From Gammaproteobacteria bacterium UBA7449 (lineage in GTDB: Bacteria; Pseudomonadota; Gammaproteobacteria; Pseudomonadales; Pseudohongiellaceae), in NCBI GenBank assembly GCA_002477465.1, contig DLPV01000042.1, positions 1 through 64,000 on the forward strand: DNA of 64,000 bases, given 5' to 3'. Position numbers and translations under genes: made by a program. Each line of letters starts with the position of its first letter. The stretch's first letter is position 1. Positions 54,838 through 64,000 of the stretch are shown here, one piece after another. The notes under the pieces were generated by a model. That model did no database searches. It saw only the letters and a program-made list of their open reading frames with translations, and was not told the origin of the DNA.

Positions 54838-57204
54838 ATGCTACGTTTTACTTCATTGGCCGCCTTATCTGTTTCCCTCGGCGTGCTCACAGCCTGCTCT
54901 CCCCAGGAAGTTGGGATGGATTCCTCAATGGGGATCGATATCTCGCTTGCGGACTATCAGCGTGCGGAACAATTTCTCTCAGGTAACGCCAACCCCCTGG
55001 TCACCGGCCGAATCCTGAGACAGTACTGGCAGAAAAACGATCGCCTGGTGTATCAAAAATCTATCGAGAACGGTTATGAAACCCTGATTGCTGACCTGGT
55101 CACTGGCAGTAAGACAACCCTGTTTGATGCCATCAACCTGGCTAATGCTATTGGTGAGATTACAGGTGAAGCACCGGACAGCCGCGAGCTGGAATTGCGA
55201 GACATCGAGGTTAATGCGGCGCTGAATAATATTCGCTTTCGCTTTGACGGTGAGGATTACAGTCTGGATACCGCCAGCTTTAATCTGCAGCAGCTCCAGG
55301 AAGACCCGGCGCATGAATACCTGTCGCCCGACGGGTCCCGCGCGGCCTTTATTCGCGACCATAATCTCTGGTTGCGCGACACGTTAAGTAACGACGTTAC
55401 CCAGCTTACCTTTGATGGTCAGGAAGATTATGGCTATGCGACAAACAACGCGGGATGGCTGCGTGATGACGGTCCGGTGCTGCTGTGGTCACCGGATTCC
55501 CAAAAAATTGCGACTTTCCGTCATGATGGCCGCAACGTCGGTGAGATGTATCTGGTGACCACTGAGGTAGGGCATTCAGAGCTTGATGCCTGGAAATATC
55601 CGCTGCCGGGCGATGATTATATTTTCATGATTGAGCGCGTTGTTATTCATCTGGATGAACAGCCGCGTCTCGTGCAATTAAATATGCCACCTGACTCGCA
55701 TCGTTCAACAACCGCTGATCATATTGCCGGCAGAGGTGGCAGATTTCTGGATGTAGAATGGAGTGCGGACAGTGACATGCTGGCCTTCGTCTCTTCAAGT
55801 CGAGATCATAAGTCGGCGACTCTGCGGCTTGCGGATCCGGAAACCGGCGAGGTCAGGACCGTGCTCAACGAAACCGTTGCCACCTACTATGAAGGCGGGT
55901 ATCGGGACGCAAACTGGCGTGTGCTACACGATCGCAATGAATTTATCTGGTTCTCGGAGCGGGACAACTGGGGCCACCTGTATCTGCACGACCTGGAAAC
56001 CGGGCAGCTCAAACGCCAGCTTACCCAGGGCAGCTGGCCGGTACTTGAGGTGCTCCAGGTCGATGCGGCAGCGGGTATGGTCTACTTTACCGCAGCCGGT
56101 AAAGAGGGCGGCGATCCTTACTATCATTATCTCTATCGCCTCAGCCTCGACGGCGGTGAGCCGGAATTACTTACACCGGAGCCGGCTCACCATGAGGTAA
56201 ATTGGTCTGATTCTGCCGAGTATTTTGTGGATACCTATTCCACGCCAGACACACCGCCAGTTGCCGTGGTCAGAAATACCGGCGGAGAAATCATCCTGCC
56301 ACTGGAAGAAGCAGACAGCAGTGCACTGGTGGATGCTGGCTGGGTGGCCCCCGAAGCATTCGTGGTGAAAGCGCGCGATCAGCTCACGGATTTGTATGGC
56401 TTGCTATACAGACCCAGTAATTTTGATCCTGCGCGGTCTTACCCGGTGCTGAATTATCTCTATCCTGGCCCTCAATCCGGCAGTGTCGGATCTCGTTCTT
56501 TTCAGCCTGCGCGGCGGGACAAGCAGGCGGTGGCTGAATTGGGATTCATCGTGGTGGAAGTTGATGCCATGGGGACGCCGGGTCGTTCCAAGTCTTTCCA
56601 TGATGTGTACTACGGCAATATGGGGGATAACGGACTGCCTGATCAGATAACCACGATTCGCCAGCTGGCCGCCGAGCGGCCATGGATGGATCTGGATCGA
56701 GTGGGCATCTGGGGGCACTCCGGTGGCGGCTTTGCCTCTACGGGCGCGGTCCTGCGCTATCCTGAGTTCTATAAAGTGGCCGTTTCCGGCGCCGGCAATC
56801 ACGACAATCGTAACTATGAGGATGACTGGGGCGAGAAATGGCAGGGCTTGCTGGAAACTTTCCCCGAGAGCGATCCAGTTGCCGAAGGTGAGGACGATGG
56901 AAACAGCGCGCCGCGCACCAACTACGAAAACCAGGCTAACCAGCTGTTGGCGGAGAATCTGCAGGGCAAACTGCTGCTGGCCCACGGCATGCTGGATGAC
57001 AATGTGCATCCCAGCAACACCCTGCTGGTAGTGCAAGCACTGATCGAGGCAGAGAAAGACTTCGATCTGGTGGTGTTTCCCGAGGCCCGGCACGGCTTCG
57101 GCAATGGTCGCTATTTTATGAAGAAGCGCTGGGACTATTTCGTTGAACACCTGCTAGGGGTTGAACCCGCGGCGGATTTCCGCTTCGGCGACAACGTGAA
57201 CTAG
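54838..57204 (+). CDS. S9B dipeptidyl-peptidase IV-like lipoprotein
   Basis: 788 residues. The ATG at 54838 has GGAG upstream and begins a lipoprotein signal, with lipobox LTAC (Cys20). The DPP-IV-type beta-propeller runs to about 500. The alpha/beta-hydrolase follows, with Ser in WGHSGGGFAS, Asp in GMLDDNVHPSN and His in EARHGFGNG. Such enzymes remove X-Pro dipeptides from peptides at the outer membrane or periplasm. It lies upstream of a secreted unknown and an alanine/glycine symporter, consistent with peptide scavenging by inference. Confidence 0.93.
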   Translation: MLRFTSLAALSVSLGVLTACSPQEVGMDSSMGIDISLADYQRAEQFLSGNANPLVTGRILRQYWQKNDRLVYQKSIENGYETLIADLVTGSKTTLFDAINLANAIGEITGEAPDSRELELRDIEVNAALNNIRFRFDGEDYSLDTASFNLQQLQEDPAHEYLSPDGSRAAFIRDHNLWLRDTLSNDVTQLTFDGQEDYGYATNNAGWLRDDGPVLLWSPDSQKIATFRHDGRNVGEMYLVTTEVGHSELDAWKYPLPGDDYIFMIERVVIHLDEQPRLVQLNMPPDSHRSTTADHIAGRGGRFLDVEWSADSDMLAFVSSSRDHKSATLRLADPETGEVRTVLNETVATYYEGGYRDANWRVLHDRNEFIWFSERDNWGHLYLHDLETGQLKRQLTQGSWPVLEVLQVDAAAGMVYFTAAGKEGGDPYYHYLYRLSLDGGEPELLTPEPAHHEVNWSDSAEYFVDTYSTPDTPPVAVVRNTGGEIILPLEEADSSALVDAGWVAPEAFVVKARDQLTDLYGLLYRPSNFDPARSYPVLNYLYPGPQSGSVGSRSFQPARRDKQAVAELGFIVVEVDAMGTPGRSKSFHDVYYGNMGDNGLPDQITTIRQLAAERPWMDLDRVGIWGHSGGGFASTGAVLRYPEFYKVAVSGAGNHDNRNYEDDWGEKWQGLLETFPESDPVAEGEDDGNSAPRTNYENQANQLLAENLQGKLLLAHGMLDDNVHPSNTLLVVQALIEAEKDFDLVVFPEARHGFGNGRYFMKKRWDYFVEHLLGVEPAADFRFGDNVN

Positions 57205-57298
57205 GCACGGTTGCAATCAAGGAAACGGCTGCATTAAGCTGGTGTCCACTCTTGATCTACTATTTAACCATCTGATGTACAAAGGAATTGGGGTAAAA

Positions 57299-58297
57299 AT
57301 GCACAAAAATACGCATATCACTACAAAGGTTTTTACCGGCGTGGCCGTCAGCGGCTTGCTTCTCACCCAGGCCTTTGCTGCAGAGAACTATACCCCACCT
57401 CGCACGGATTGGGGTGTGCCTGATTTGCAGGGAATATGGAACTACGAGAACCGTACCAGCCTGGAACGGCCCGATCTCTATGAAGGCGCGCTGGAAATCG
57501 ATGAGGCCACCATGCTGGCAAAGATGGTATCGACGCCTGATTATATCGCGGCCCTCGAAGCGACCGGTGCGGAAGCCCCGGGGCCGGACAACGTCGGTGG
57601 CTACAATGGATTCTGGATTACGCCTGGCAATGCCCTGGCCAGCATGAATGGTATGTATCGCACCTCTCTTATCGTTCAGCCGACAGACGGCAATATTCCC
57701 TGGCGCGAGGAAGCGGCTGCGGTGCGGCGGCAGCAGCGCTATGAGCTGCCAATGGGGCGCGCCGAGAGTGATGGTCCAGAGGGGCGGACTCTGTCGGACC
57801 GCTGCCTGGTGAGCTTTGCCTCCACGGCGCCATTTATGAGCAGTTTGTATAACAACAACATGCAGATTGTGCAGTCGCCCACTCACGTGATGCTGTTGGC
57901 GGAGATGGTGCACAACGCCCGCATTGTGCGGATTGATCAGGACTTCCGCGACCTGCCCTATGAGCAGTGGCTGGGGGACTCCATTGGATACTATGAGGGC
58001 GATACCCTCCTGGTTGAGACCCGAAACTTCCATCCCTGGCAGGTGGGCAAAGAGCGCCTGACCTCTACCAGCATGAAGCTGACGGAACGCTTTAATCGCG
58101 TCGAAGATGGCAAGCTACATTATTCCTTCACCATCGAGGATCCCGAGCTTTATTCCAAACCCTGGACCGCGGAGTTCCCAATGTATAGCGGTGAAAGTCT
58201 CTACGAATACGCCTGCCACGAGGGGAACTACTCCATGCGTGCAATCCTGGCGGGTGCGCGCACCGAGGAAGTGAATCCTTCCAGCGCGCCACAATAG
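57299..58297 (+). CDS. secreted protein of unknown function
   Basis: 332 residues beginning at the ATG at 57299 with a signal peptide (VFTGVAVSGLLLTQAFAAE, cleavage near 27). The mature part starts with TDWGVPDLQGIWNYENRTSLERP, a pattern seen in a family of uncharacterised secreted proteins in marine proteobacteria. LSDRCLVSF and YEYACHEGNYSM contain two Cys that could pair. No catalytic motif is recognised. It lies 95 bp after the peptidase gene. Confidence 0.85.
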   Translation: MHKNTHITTKVFTGVAVSGLLLTQAFAAENYTPPRTDWGVPDLQGIWNYENRTSLERPDLYEGALEIDEATMLAKMVSTPDYIAALEATGAEAPGPDNVGGYNGFWITPGNALASMNGMYRTSLIVQPTDGNIPWREEAAAVRRQQRYELPMGRAESDGPEGRTLSDRCLVSFASTAPFMSSLYNNNMQIVQSPTHVMLLAEMVHNARIVRIDQDFRDLPYEQWLGDSIGYYEGDTLLVETRNFHPWQVGKERLTSTSMKLTERFNRVEDGKLHYSFTIEDPELYSKPWTAEFPMYSGESLYEYACHEGNYSMRAILAGARTEEVNPSSAPQ

Positions 58298-58437
58298 TTA
58301 CAAGTATCTCGCGCAGATTAATAGCGCCACACGTTACTAAAAAGCACCAGGCAATAATATAAAGGCCGGCCGAGTGATTGACCTTTGCGATGGTTAAACA
58401 CTCCCTGGGACTCTGAATACCGGGGCAGAGCAGCATC

Positions 58438-59871
58438 ATGACTGAGATTGAACAAGCACTAGCGGCCTTTGCTGATTTTATGTGGGGCCCGCAGCTAGTT
58501 TTTCTGCTGGTGGGCGGAGGCTTGTTCTTTACCTTTCATTCCAGGTTGGCTCACTTTAAATACCTCAAGCACAGCTTTGATCTGCTGCGCGGCAGATACA
58601 GCGCCGACGGCGGCAAGGGCGAGGTCGCTGGCGATATCAGTCACTTTCGTGCCCTGGCTACCGCGTTGGCTGGCACTATCGGGGTAGGTAATATCACCGG
58701 CGTAGCGGTTGCGATTACCGTAGGTGGACCAGGTGCCGTGTTCTGGATGTGGGTGACTGCGTTGGTGGGTATCTCAACCAAATTCTATACCGCATCCCTG
58801 GCAATCATGTATCGCGGCTACGATGACGCGGGCAAGCTGCAGGGTGGCCCCATGTATGTCATCCGAGAGGGGCTTGGCAAGCGCTGGCTGCCGTTGGCTT
58901 ATCTGTTTGCGGTGGCAGGCATGTTTGGCACTCTCCCCGTGTTTCAGGTGAATCAGCTGGTGCAGATAACCCGCGACGCCGTCGCAATCCCGGCTGGCAT
59001 TGTCAGTGCCGACAGCCATTTCACCTTCGATTTGATCATGGGTATCGTGCTGTCAATCTTTTTGTTTGCAGTTGCCGTGGGTAAGGTTAAACGCGTGTCC
59101 GCAGTAGCTGGCAGTATGGTTCCCGCCATGGTGCTGTTCTACTTCCTTATCACCGGTTATCTCTTGCTGTCACATATCACCGAGTTACCGGCCATGCTGG
59201 CGCTGATCGTGACCGATGCCTTTAGCGGCGAGGCGGTTTCGGGCGGTGTGCTGGGTGCGGTAATACTGATCGGTGTGCAGCGCGGTGTATTTTCCAATGA
59301 AGCGGGCCTCGGCACTGAGTCCCTGGCCCACGGTGCGGCCAAGACCAACGAGCCTGCGCGGGAAGGATTGGTGGCAATGGTTGGGCCTATCATCGATACC
59401 TTGCTCGTGTGTACCTGCACCGCGCTGGCGATTTTGGTCACCGGCGTGTGGGAGGGGGATGCCATCGGTGTCACCCTGACTTCCCAGGCCTATGATCAGA
59501 TGTTCCCCGGGCTGGGTTCCTATTTGATGCTGATCATGGTGTTTGTGCTGAGTACCACCACGGTGCTGACTTACTCCTACTATGGCGGCAAGTGCATGGC
59601 CTTTATTTTTGGCACCAGAGCGGAAAGATATTATCTTGGCATCTATATGGCGTTGATCACGGTGGGTGCGGTCGCATCACTGGACGCGGTGATCAGTTTG
59701 TTTGATGGTGCCTATGCCACCATGGCAATTCCCACTATGCTTTCAACTTTTGTACTTGCGCCAAAAGTGCGGGAGGTGGCGAAAGACTACTTTCGACGTC
59801 TGGATGCCGGCGAGTTCAAGCATGAGCTGCAAGCATCCGACTCTACAAGCGAGAAACGGGCGGAGACCTGA
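58438..59871 (+). CDS. alanine/glycine:cation symporter (AGCS) family transporter
   Basis: A 477-residue membrane protein with about 10-11 hydrophobic segments. The family hallmarks GGLFFTFHSRLAHFKYLKHSFDL, ALAGTIGVGNITGVAVAI, GPGAVFWMWVTALVGISTKF and RGVFSNEAGLGTESLAHGAAKT are all visible. It imports Ala, Gly or a related amino acid with Na+ or H+. The end overlaps nothing and the next gene begins 1 bp later, so they are cotranscribed. Confidence 0.95.
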   Translation: MTEIEQALAAFADFMWGPQLVFLLVGGGLFFTFHSRLAHFKYLKHSFDLLRGRYSADGGKGEVAGDISHFRALATALAGTIGVGNITGVAVAITVGGPGAVFWMWVTALVGISTKFYTASLAIMYRGYDDAGKLQGGPMYVIREGLGKRWLPLAYLFAVAGMFGTLPVFQVNQLVQITRDAVAIPAGIVSADSHFTFDLIMGIVLSIFLFAVAVGKVKRVSAVAGSMVPAMVLFYFLITGYLLLSHITELPAMLALIVTDAFSGEAVSGGVLGAVILIGVQRGVFSNEAGLGTESLAHGAAKTNEPAREGLVAMVGPIIDTLLVCTCTALAILVTGVWEGDAIGVTLTSQAYDQMFPGLGSYLMLIMVFVLSTTTVLTYSYYGGKCMAFIFGTRAERYYLGIYMALITVGAVASLDAVISLFDGAYATMAIPTMLSTFVLAPKVREVAKDYFRRLDAGEFKHELQASDSTSEKRAET

Positions 59872-59872
59872 C

Positions 59873-60340
59873 ATGTATCGAATTGTATTATTTACAGCAG
59901 CCCTATTGTTTAGCACCCATCTGGCCGCACAGCTGGAAGAGGCGGCTGTTGCCGATGTGTTGGACCGTTATCACCAGGCTGCAGCAAGCGCTGACTGGGA
60001 CACCTATTTTGATCTGTTAAGTGAAGATGCCGTATTCCTCGGCACCGACGTGTCAGAACGCTGGCCCAAAGCGGTGTTTCGAGAATATGCCGGTGGGCGT
60101 AGCAGCGGCTGGACCTATACACCTCGAGAGCGCCACATTAACCTGACTCCGGATGGCAACTCGGCCTGGTTTGACGAGGTGTTGGATAGCCAGAACTATG
60201 GTACTAGCCGCGGCACCGGTGTGCTGATAAAGACCGGGTCTGGCTGGCAGATTTCGCAATATCATCTGACCTTCCCAATTCCAAATGCGCTGTCCGACAA
60301 GTTTACGAATGAGATCAAGGCGTGGGAGGCTGGTCAGTAG
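59873..60340 (+). CDS. secreted SnoaL/NTF2-like protein
   Basis: 155 residues with a signal peptide (IVLFTAALLFSTHLAAQ) and a SnoaL-like domain: VLDRYHQAAASADWDTYFDLLSEDAVFLGTD, then ISQYHLTFPIPN. The fold binds small ligands or acts as an enzyme scaffold, and specific function is unclear. The ATG has GGAGAC upstream and follows the AGCS stop by 1 bp. Confidence 0.88.
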   Translation: MYRIVLFTAALLFSTHLAAQLEEAAVADVLDRYHQAAASADWDTYFDLLSEDAVFLGTDVSERWPKAVFREYAGGRSSGWTYTPRERHINLTPDGNSAWFDEVLDSQNYGTSRGTGVLIKTGSGWQISQYHLTFPIPNALSDKFTNEIKAWEAGQ

Positions 60341-60515
60341 ATAGTAATTGGATTCTTTTTTCAGCCTGTGAAATGGGCATCCCTGGCTTAAATTTGCCTA
60401 TTCACTTTCAATCACTGTGGAAGTGGAGGCGTTCATCATATGATTGGTTGATCTTTGATTAGGGTTATAGTTGACCTGCCAGTGCTTCAAGTACACAGTT
60501 GCAGTGGAAAAGATA

Positions 60516-60935
60516 TTAACTTTTCACAGCTTTAAATCCAGCTGCAAGTTTGTCTCGAATTTGTTCTATCCCTTTGGCCGAATATGTTGAACCAATCTCA
60601 TATCCCCACACCGCGTTTGGCCAGGCCTTGTCAGTTTTTATCCTTACAATATGATGTACATGCAGCTGCGGCACCATATTGCCCAATGCGGCGATATTCA
60701 TTTTTTCGCCATTAAAAACCTGAAGCATCACTTGCGATAGCTCAGAAGATTCCCTCAACAAAGCCTGCTGGTTGGCTTCATCTAGCTCATGAATCTCACG
60801 AATCCCATTTATCCTTGGCACGAGAATGCACCAGGGAAAATCTTTGTTATTCATTAGCAATAGTCGGCTGAGATCGAGATCAGAGAGCAAGATGCAGTCC
60901 TCGGCGAGTTGATGATGGAGTTCGAAGATGGGCAA
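60516..60935 (-). CDS. HIT family protein
   Basis: A 139-residue histidine-triad hydrolase or transferase. Its signature QLHVHHIVR carries the H-x-H-x-H-like triad, preceded by WCILVPRINGIREIHEL. The TTG at 60935 has GGAGA at 6 bp spacing and starts the conserved FELHHQLAEDC part, so it is preferred over a GTG at 60977. Targets are nucleotide conjugates in the family generally. Confidence 0.9.
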   Translation of the reverse strand: MPIFELHHQLAEDCILLSDLDLSRLLLMNNKDFPWCILVPRINGIREIHELDEANQQALLRESSELSQVMLQVFNGEKMNIAALGNMVPQLHVHHIVRIKTDKAWPNAVWGYEIGSTYSAKGIEQIRDKLAAGFKAVKS

Positions 60936-61120
60936 ATTAATTCTCCGTGAATGGCATGGGGTAATAATGCCACACACGGAACGCTTGGAAACGCTTTCCG
61001 TTTGAACCTGAGCTAAATGTATGGGAGAGAATGGTGGAAAGAGAAGCGAAGCTTGCGGAGAGAGGATTGCACCATTCCTTTCTCTTCATAAGTTTTTTAG
61101 TACTCGAGTCCTTGCTCGAG

Positions 61121-63241
61121 TCAAAAACGCCGGCTAACGGTTAAGCGCGCATTTAACGGTCGCCCTACAGTAGTCTGGTGCGTGCTGTGCGAATTAGGGA
61201 AATACAGCTCGTCCGTCATGTTCTCGATGTTGACCTGCACCCGGAAGTCGGGCGAGATGTCATAGAACGCTGCGGCATCTATGCGGGTGTAGCTCGGCAA
61301 GAAGGCTGTGTTACTGTTATTGATGAAACTGTCGTCCTGGTGGGTAAGTCCGAGACCGAGTCCGAGACTGTGAGATACCTGGTAGGTGTTCCACAGTGAT
61401 AGCATCTGTTCTGGCAATTCCCGTGGTTGCAGGCCAGTTGGTCCGGAGCGGTTCACCTGTTCGCCTTCGAGTTGGCTATAGCCCGCTGCGATGTACCAGC
61501 TTTCAGTTACTTGGCCCTGCAGCTGCGCTTCGAATCCGGTGATTTCGGAGTCGATCACATCCAGTGTCTCTGGGTTGTTATCGGCGATCTGCGGTGAGCT
61601 CTGCTCAATCTCGAACACCGCTGCGGTAAGACTGAGACCGGGGCGCAGGTCCCATTTGATGCCGCCCTCCAGATTGGTGAAAGTATTGGGATCCAGCTGG
61701 TTATTGTTGCCGTTGATATTCGCAAACTGTTCGCCGCTGCGGGGCAGGAAAGATTCACTGTAACTGGCGTATAGTGAGATGTTTTCCATGGGCTTGAACA
61801 CCAGTCCGCCGCGGGGAGTCACCTTATCGTCCTTGCGGTTGCGGGATTCATTTGCCACGACATTGAAGACCTTGATGTCGAAACTGTCGTAGCGCGCGCC
61901 AACGATGAAGTCCAGTTTCTCGGAGATTGCGATCTCATCCTGCACATAAAGTGAGCGTACATCGATACCAACCCGGGTATCGTCATTAAGATCGGTGGTG
62001 TAGCTGTTGCTGGTAGCCAGACCGCTGGCATTGGTGCCAACACCACCGCTTAGAGCCAGGGGTCGAGTGATGGCAAAAGTTTCGTTGTCGTCCGCAGTCG
62101 TATTCCAGAAGGCGTTAAACCGGTCCTGGTTCGAAGCAGTATCGATGATTTCACCGCCGGCAATAATGGTGTGATTGATCGCGCCAGTCTCTGGCTGCCA
62201 GATGATGTTGCCAGAAAGGATCAGATTGTCACGCTGAGTAGTGTCGATATAGCCATCGAGCGTTGCCTCGAGAGGTGTTGCCAGCTGATCGTATGTAGAG
62301 ACATAAAAGTTTTCATACAGCTTGTCATAGTCGCCATAAAACGCACTGAAGTTGCCTTTCAGGTTTTCGTAGAACTCATGCTGCAGAGCGGCGCGGAATA
62401 AATGAGCCTTAAGTTCATTGTTATTCAGATCTGGGTCACCAAAGACGATTTCCTGGAAGGCCTCCACCGGTCGCCCGTCCGCACCGGTCGGGATGCCTCT
62501 GTCGATAAAGCGCTGGTGATCCAAATATTCGTAAGACAGGTCGAGTGTGGTGCCAGGCCTGAGTTCAAGTTTGGCAGTTGGGTTGATGCCAACGCGGTCA
62601 CCATCAAAGAAGTCTCGGTGATTGCTCAGGTTTTCGTAGAAAGCATTGATGCGGAACGCAGAGGTGTCGCCCGTGTCGAAGTTGCTGTCTACCTGGACAG
62701 ACACTTCACCGAATGAATTTGCGCCGGCCTGAAAATTTGTGAATCTCTCGCCGAGCACGCCTTTCTTCGTGACGCGATTGAGAATGCCGCCGGTGCCGCC
62801 ACGGCCAAATAGCAGGGCATTTGGGCCGCGCAGGATTTCCACCTGTTCCAGGTTATAGAGCGGGCGATAGTACTGAACATCATCCCGGGCGCCATCGATG
62901 AAGAAATCGGCGGTAGAGCGCACACCTCTGAACACGATGGAGTCACGGTGACCTTCCCCCTGAGAGTTATTCACGCCGGGGGTATAATTGATGATGTCGC
63001 CAATGGTGGTGAAGCCCTGCTGCGCGATCTGCTCGGCGCTTACTATGGAAAGACTCTGGGGGACATCAATGATTGGCGTAGGGGTTCGAAGCGCGTTCAC
63101 CTGATCGTTAAAGAGATACCGCGAGTGGACTACGATTTCCTCAATCAGATTTCCATTAGCGGGCTGTGCGACTGCGTGTGGGCTCAATACCGCCAGCAAA
63201 AGTGAGGCGGCGGCGAAGAGGGCGGAAAGCGAACGTGTCAT
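61121..63241 (-). CDS. TonB-dependent siderophore receptor
   Basis: A 706-residue outer-membrane receptor. A signal peptide (LFAAASLLLAVLSPHAVA) precedes a probable TonB box (EEIVVHSRYL). The plug domain has VDVPQSL-type IIDVPQSLSIVSAEQI, INYTPGVNNSQG, FRGVRSTADFFIDGARDD and EILRGPNALLFGRGGTGGILN. The 22-strand barrel ends with the terminal Phe (TVSRRF). It belongs to the ferric-hydroxamate/ferrichrome-like TIGR01783 group; the siderophore is not predictable. A Fur box upstream implies iron repression. Confidence 0.95.
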   Translation of the reverse strand: MTRSLSALFAAASLLLAVLSPHAVAQPANGNLIEEIVVHSRYLFNDQVNALRTPTPIIDVPQSLSIVSAEQIAQQGFTTIGDIINYTPGVNNSQGEGHRDSIVFRGVRSTADFFIDGARDDVQYYRPLYNLEQVEILRGPNALLFGRGGTGGILNRVTKKGVLGERFTNFQAGANSFGEVSVQVDSNFDTGDTSAFRINAFYENLSNHRDFFDGDRVGINPTAKLELRPGTTLDLSYEYLDHQRFIDRGIPTGADGRPVEAFQEIVFGDPDLNNNELKAHLFRAALQHEFYENLKGNFSAFYGDYDKLYENFYVSTYDQLATPLEATLDGYIDTTQRDNLILSGNIIWQPETGAINHTIIAGGEIIDTASNQDRFNAFWNTTADDNETFAITRPLALSGGVGTNASGLATSNSYTTDLNDDTRVGIDVRSLYVQDEIAISEKLDFIVGARYDSFDIKVFNVVANESRNRKDDKVTPRGGLVFKPMENISLYASYSESFLPRSGEQFANINGNNNQLDPNTFTNLEGGIKWDLRPGLSLTAAVFEIEQSSPQIADNNPETLDVIDSEITGFEAQLQGQVTESWYIAAGYSQLEGEQVNRSGPTGLQPRELPEQMLSLWNTYQVSHSLGLGLGLTHQDDSFINNSNTAFLPSYTRIDAAAFYDISPDFRVQVNIENMTDELYFPNSHSTHQTTVGRPLNARLTVSRRF

Positions 63242-63289
63242 GCTGCTTGGTACTCTTAAAATCCAATGCCAGTATGTTAGTTTAAATAT

Positions 63290-63311
63290 AAATGAGAATC
63301 AATATCATTTA
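63290..63311. promoter_or_regulatory. Fur box upstream of the TonB receptor
   Basis: AAATGAGAATCAATATCATTTA is close to the inverted-repeat Fur consensus (GATAATGATAATCATTATC) and lies about 50 bp upstream of the receptor's ATG in an AT-rich promoter region. Repression by Fe2+-Fur is inferred. Confidence 0.8.
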
Positions 63312-63489
63312 GATTCAAGATATAGATTGAGCTAATAACTTGGCGCGGCTGCTGCCAAGATTGTGTCGCGGTGGATCTGTGGATTGGGGTGCTGTTTGCG
63401 ATGCTGCGCAAAGAAGCGTTTCGCGCAAGGAAGGAGCTGGGGCAGGTCGCCAGCTTAGCCGGCTATGTAGCCCGCATTATGGAGTTTGC

Positions 63490-63918
63490 CTAAGCCGCCT
63501 TGCGCGCAATATCCTGAATGCGGGCCACCATGGCTCGCAAGCCATTGCCGCGAGTCGCGGACAGGTGGTTCATCAATTCCAGTTCTTCGAAGTATCCCTC
63601 GATATCGAAGTCGAGGATTTCTTGCGGGGTCTTGTTGTTGAAGGCAGCCAGGATAACGCAGAGCAGGCCTTTGACTATGAAGGCGTCGCTGTCCACTGCC
63701 AGCTGCACCCTGTCACCTCCCATCTGCTCGTCGATCCACACCTGGCTCTGGCAGCCGCGCACGAGTCTGTCTTCGGTGCGTTTATCTTCAGGCAGTGCCG
63801 GCAGGTCTTTGCCGAGATCGATGATGTACTTGTAGCGCTCTTCCCAGCTGTCAACGAATCCGAGGGTATCCTTGATATCGTCGCTGCTGATGCTATGGCC
63901 GAATGGGTTGTTGCTCAT
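63490..63918 (-). CDS. SufE/CsdE family sulfur acceptor
   Basis: A 142-residue SufE-like protein that accepts persulfide sulfur from a cysteine desulfurase (SufS or CsdA). The active-site Cys is in VRGCQSQVWID near residue 56; WEERYKYIIDLGKDLPALP and LSATRGNGLRAMVARI fit the family. No sufS is in view within the window. It lies upstream of the iron-regulated receptor on the same strand, but in a separate unit. Confidence 0.95.
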   Translation of the reverse strand: MSNNPFGHSISSDDIKDTLGFVDSWEERYKYIIDLGKDLPALPEDKRTEDRLVRGCQSQVWIDEQMGGDRVQLAVDSDAFIVKGLLCVILAAFNNKTPQEILDFDIEGYFEELELMNHLSATRGNGLRAMVARIQDIARKAA

Positions 63919-64000
63919 GCTGCTTCTGTGTGTTGGTCAAAGACGGCTCGTGCCAGTCTAAAGAGGGTATGTTGGGTCGGGGAGTATAAACGAAAACTAT

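Noticed and set aside
61102..61121. ACTCGAG/CTCGAGT hairpin as terminator of the TonB receptor gene
   Set aside because: On the receptor strand it is followed by A residues, not U. The position overlapping the stop codon gives no terminator support.
63371..63493. 40-codon GTG ORF (plus strand) between the Fur box and sufE
   Set aside because: It overlaps the sufE stop, has no clear ribosome site and no recognisable similarity.
1..64000. CRISPR array, rRNA operon, prophage or complete insertion sequence
   Set aside because: No regularly spaced repeats, rRNA-like stretches, phage structural genes or transposase frames were seen on either strand.

Overview
The window is chromosomal DNA of a gammaproteobacterium, moderately GC-rich, most likely a marine member of the Pseudomonadales/Cellvibrionales assemblage. 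This rests on gene order: rpsU-yqeY-dnaG-rpoD, surA-lptD beside amgK-murU-djlA, trpE/trpGDC next to a Vfr-type CRP and coq7, and dusB-fis-purH-purD near prmA-accC-accB-aroQ all follow the Pseudomonas-type arrangement. The proteins are diverged enough that no species can be named from sequence alone.

Layout. 1-6 kb: a CAU-anticodon tRNA, an SDR oxidoreductase and the macromolecular-synthesis operon (leftward). 6-14 kb: tsaD, folB and folK rightward; a broken GST gene, a pteridine reductase, cca, apaH, apaG, rsmA and pdxA leftward. 14-21 kb: surA and lptD (outer-membrane biogenesis) divergent from amgK-murU (peptidoglycan sugar recycling) and a short DjlA-like J protein. 21-28 kb: rpe, trpE, a photolyase gene inserted in the trp region, trpG, trpD and trpC, then a vfr/crp gene interrupted by one in-frame TGA. 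28.7-40.7 kb: an OsmC protein, coq7, purD, purH, fis, dusB, a very long acidic zinc-ribbon/DUF3426 protein, prmA, accC, accB, aroQ and a stand-alone DsbD alpha domain. 40.7-49.7 kb: fabB and fabA, a nucleotide-sugar cluster (cpsB/manC, galU, cpsG/manB), small genes including a frameshifted gamma-glutamylcyclotransferase and an internally deleted ABM protein, and pgi.

49.8-51.4 kb is the main accessory feature. A tRNA-Thr(UGU) gene has its 3' 49 bp repeated about 1.2 kb downstream. Between the copies lie the C-terminal stub of a tyrosine recombinase and a secreted protein of unknown function built from two similar halves. The probable original tRNA terminator now lies beyond the distal repeat. 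51.4-64 kb holds a TIGR04283-type glycosyltransferase convergent with an uncharacterised radical SAM protein, a SAICAR-synthetase-like gene, a DPP-IV-type lipoprotein peptidase, an unknown secreted protein, an alanine/glycine:cation symporter with an NTF2-like partner, a HIT protein, a Fur-box-controlled TonB siderophore receptor and sufE.

Functionally the window is mostly housekeeping: translation and replication initiation, folate, tryptophan, purine and fatty-acid synthesis, and envelope precursors. The unusual content is several recently broken or shortened genes (GST, vfr, GGCT, ABM, integrase, a tRNA-like copy), the tRNA-Thr mini-island, and a short dispersed intergenic motif of the form CCWGG followed by TTNAAA. 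I found no CRISPR array, complete insertion sequence, rRNA or prophage.
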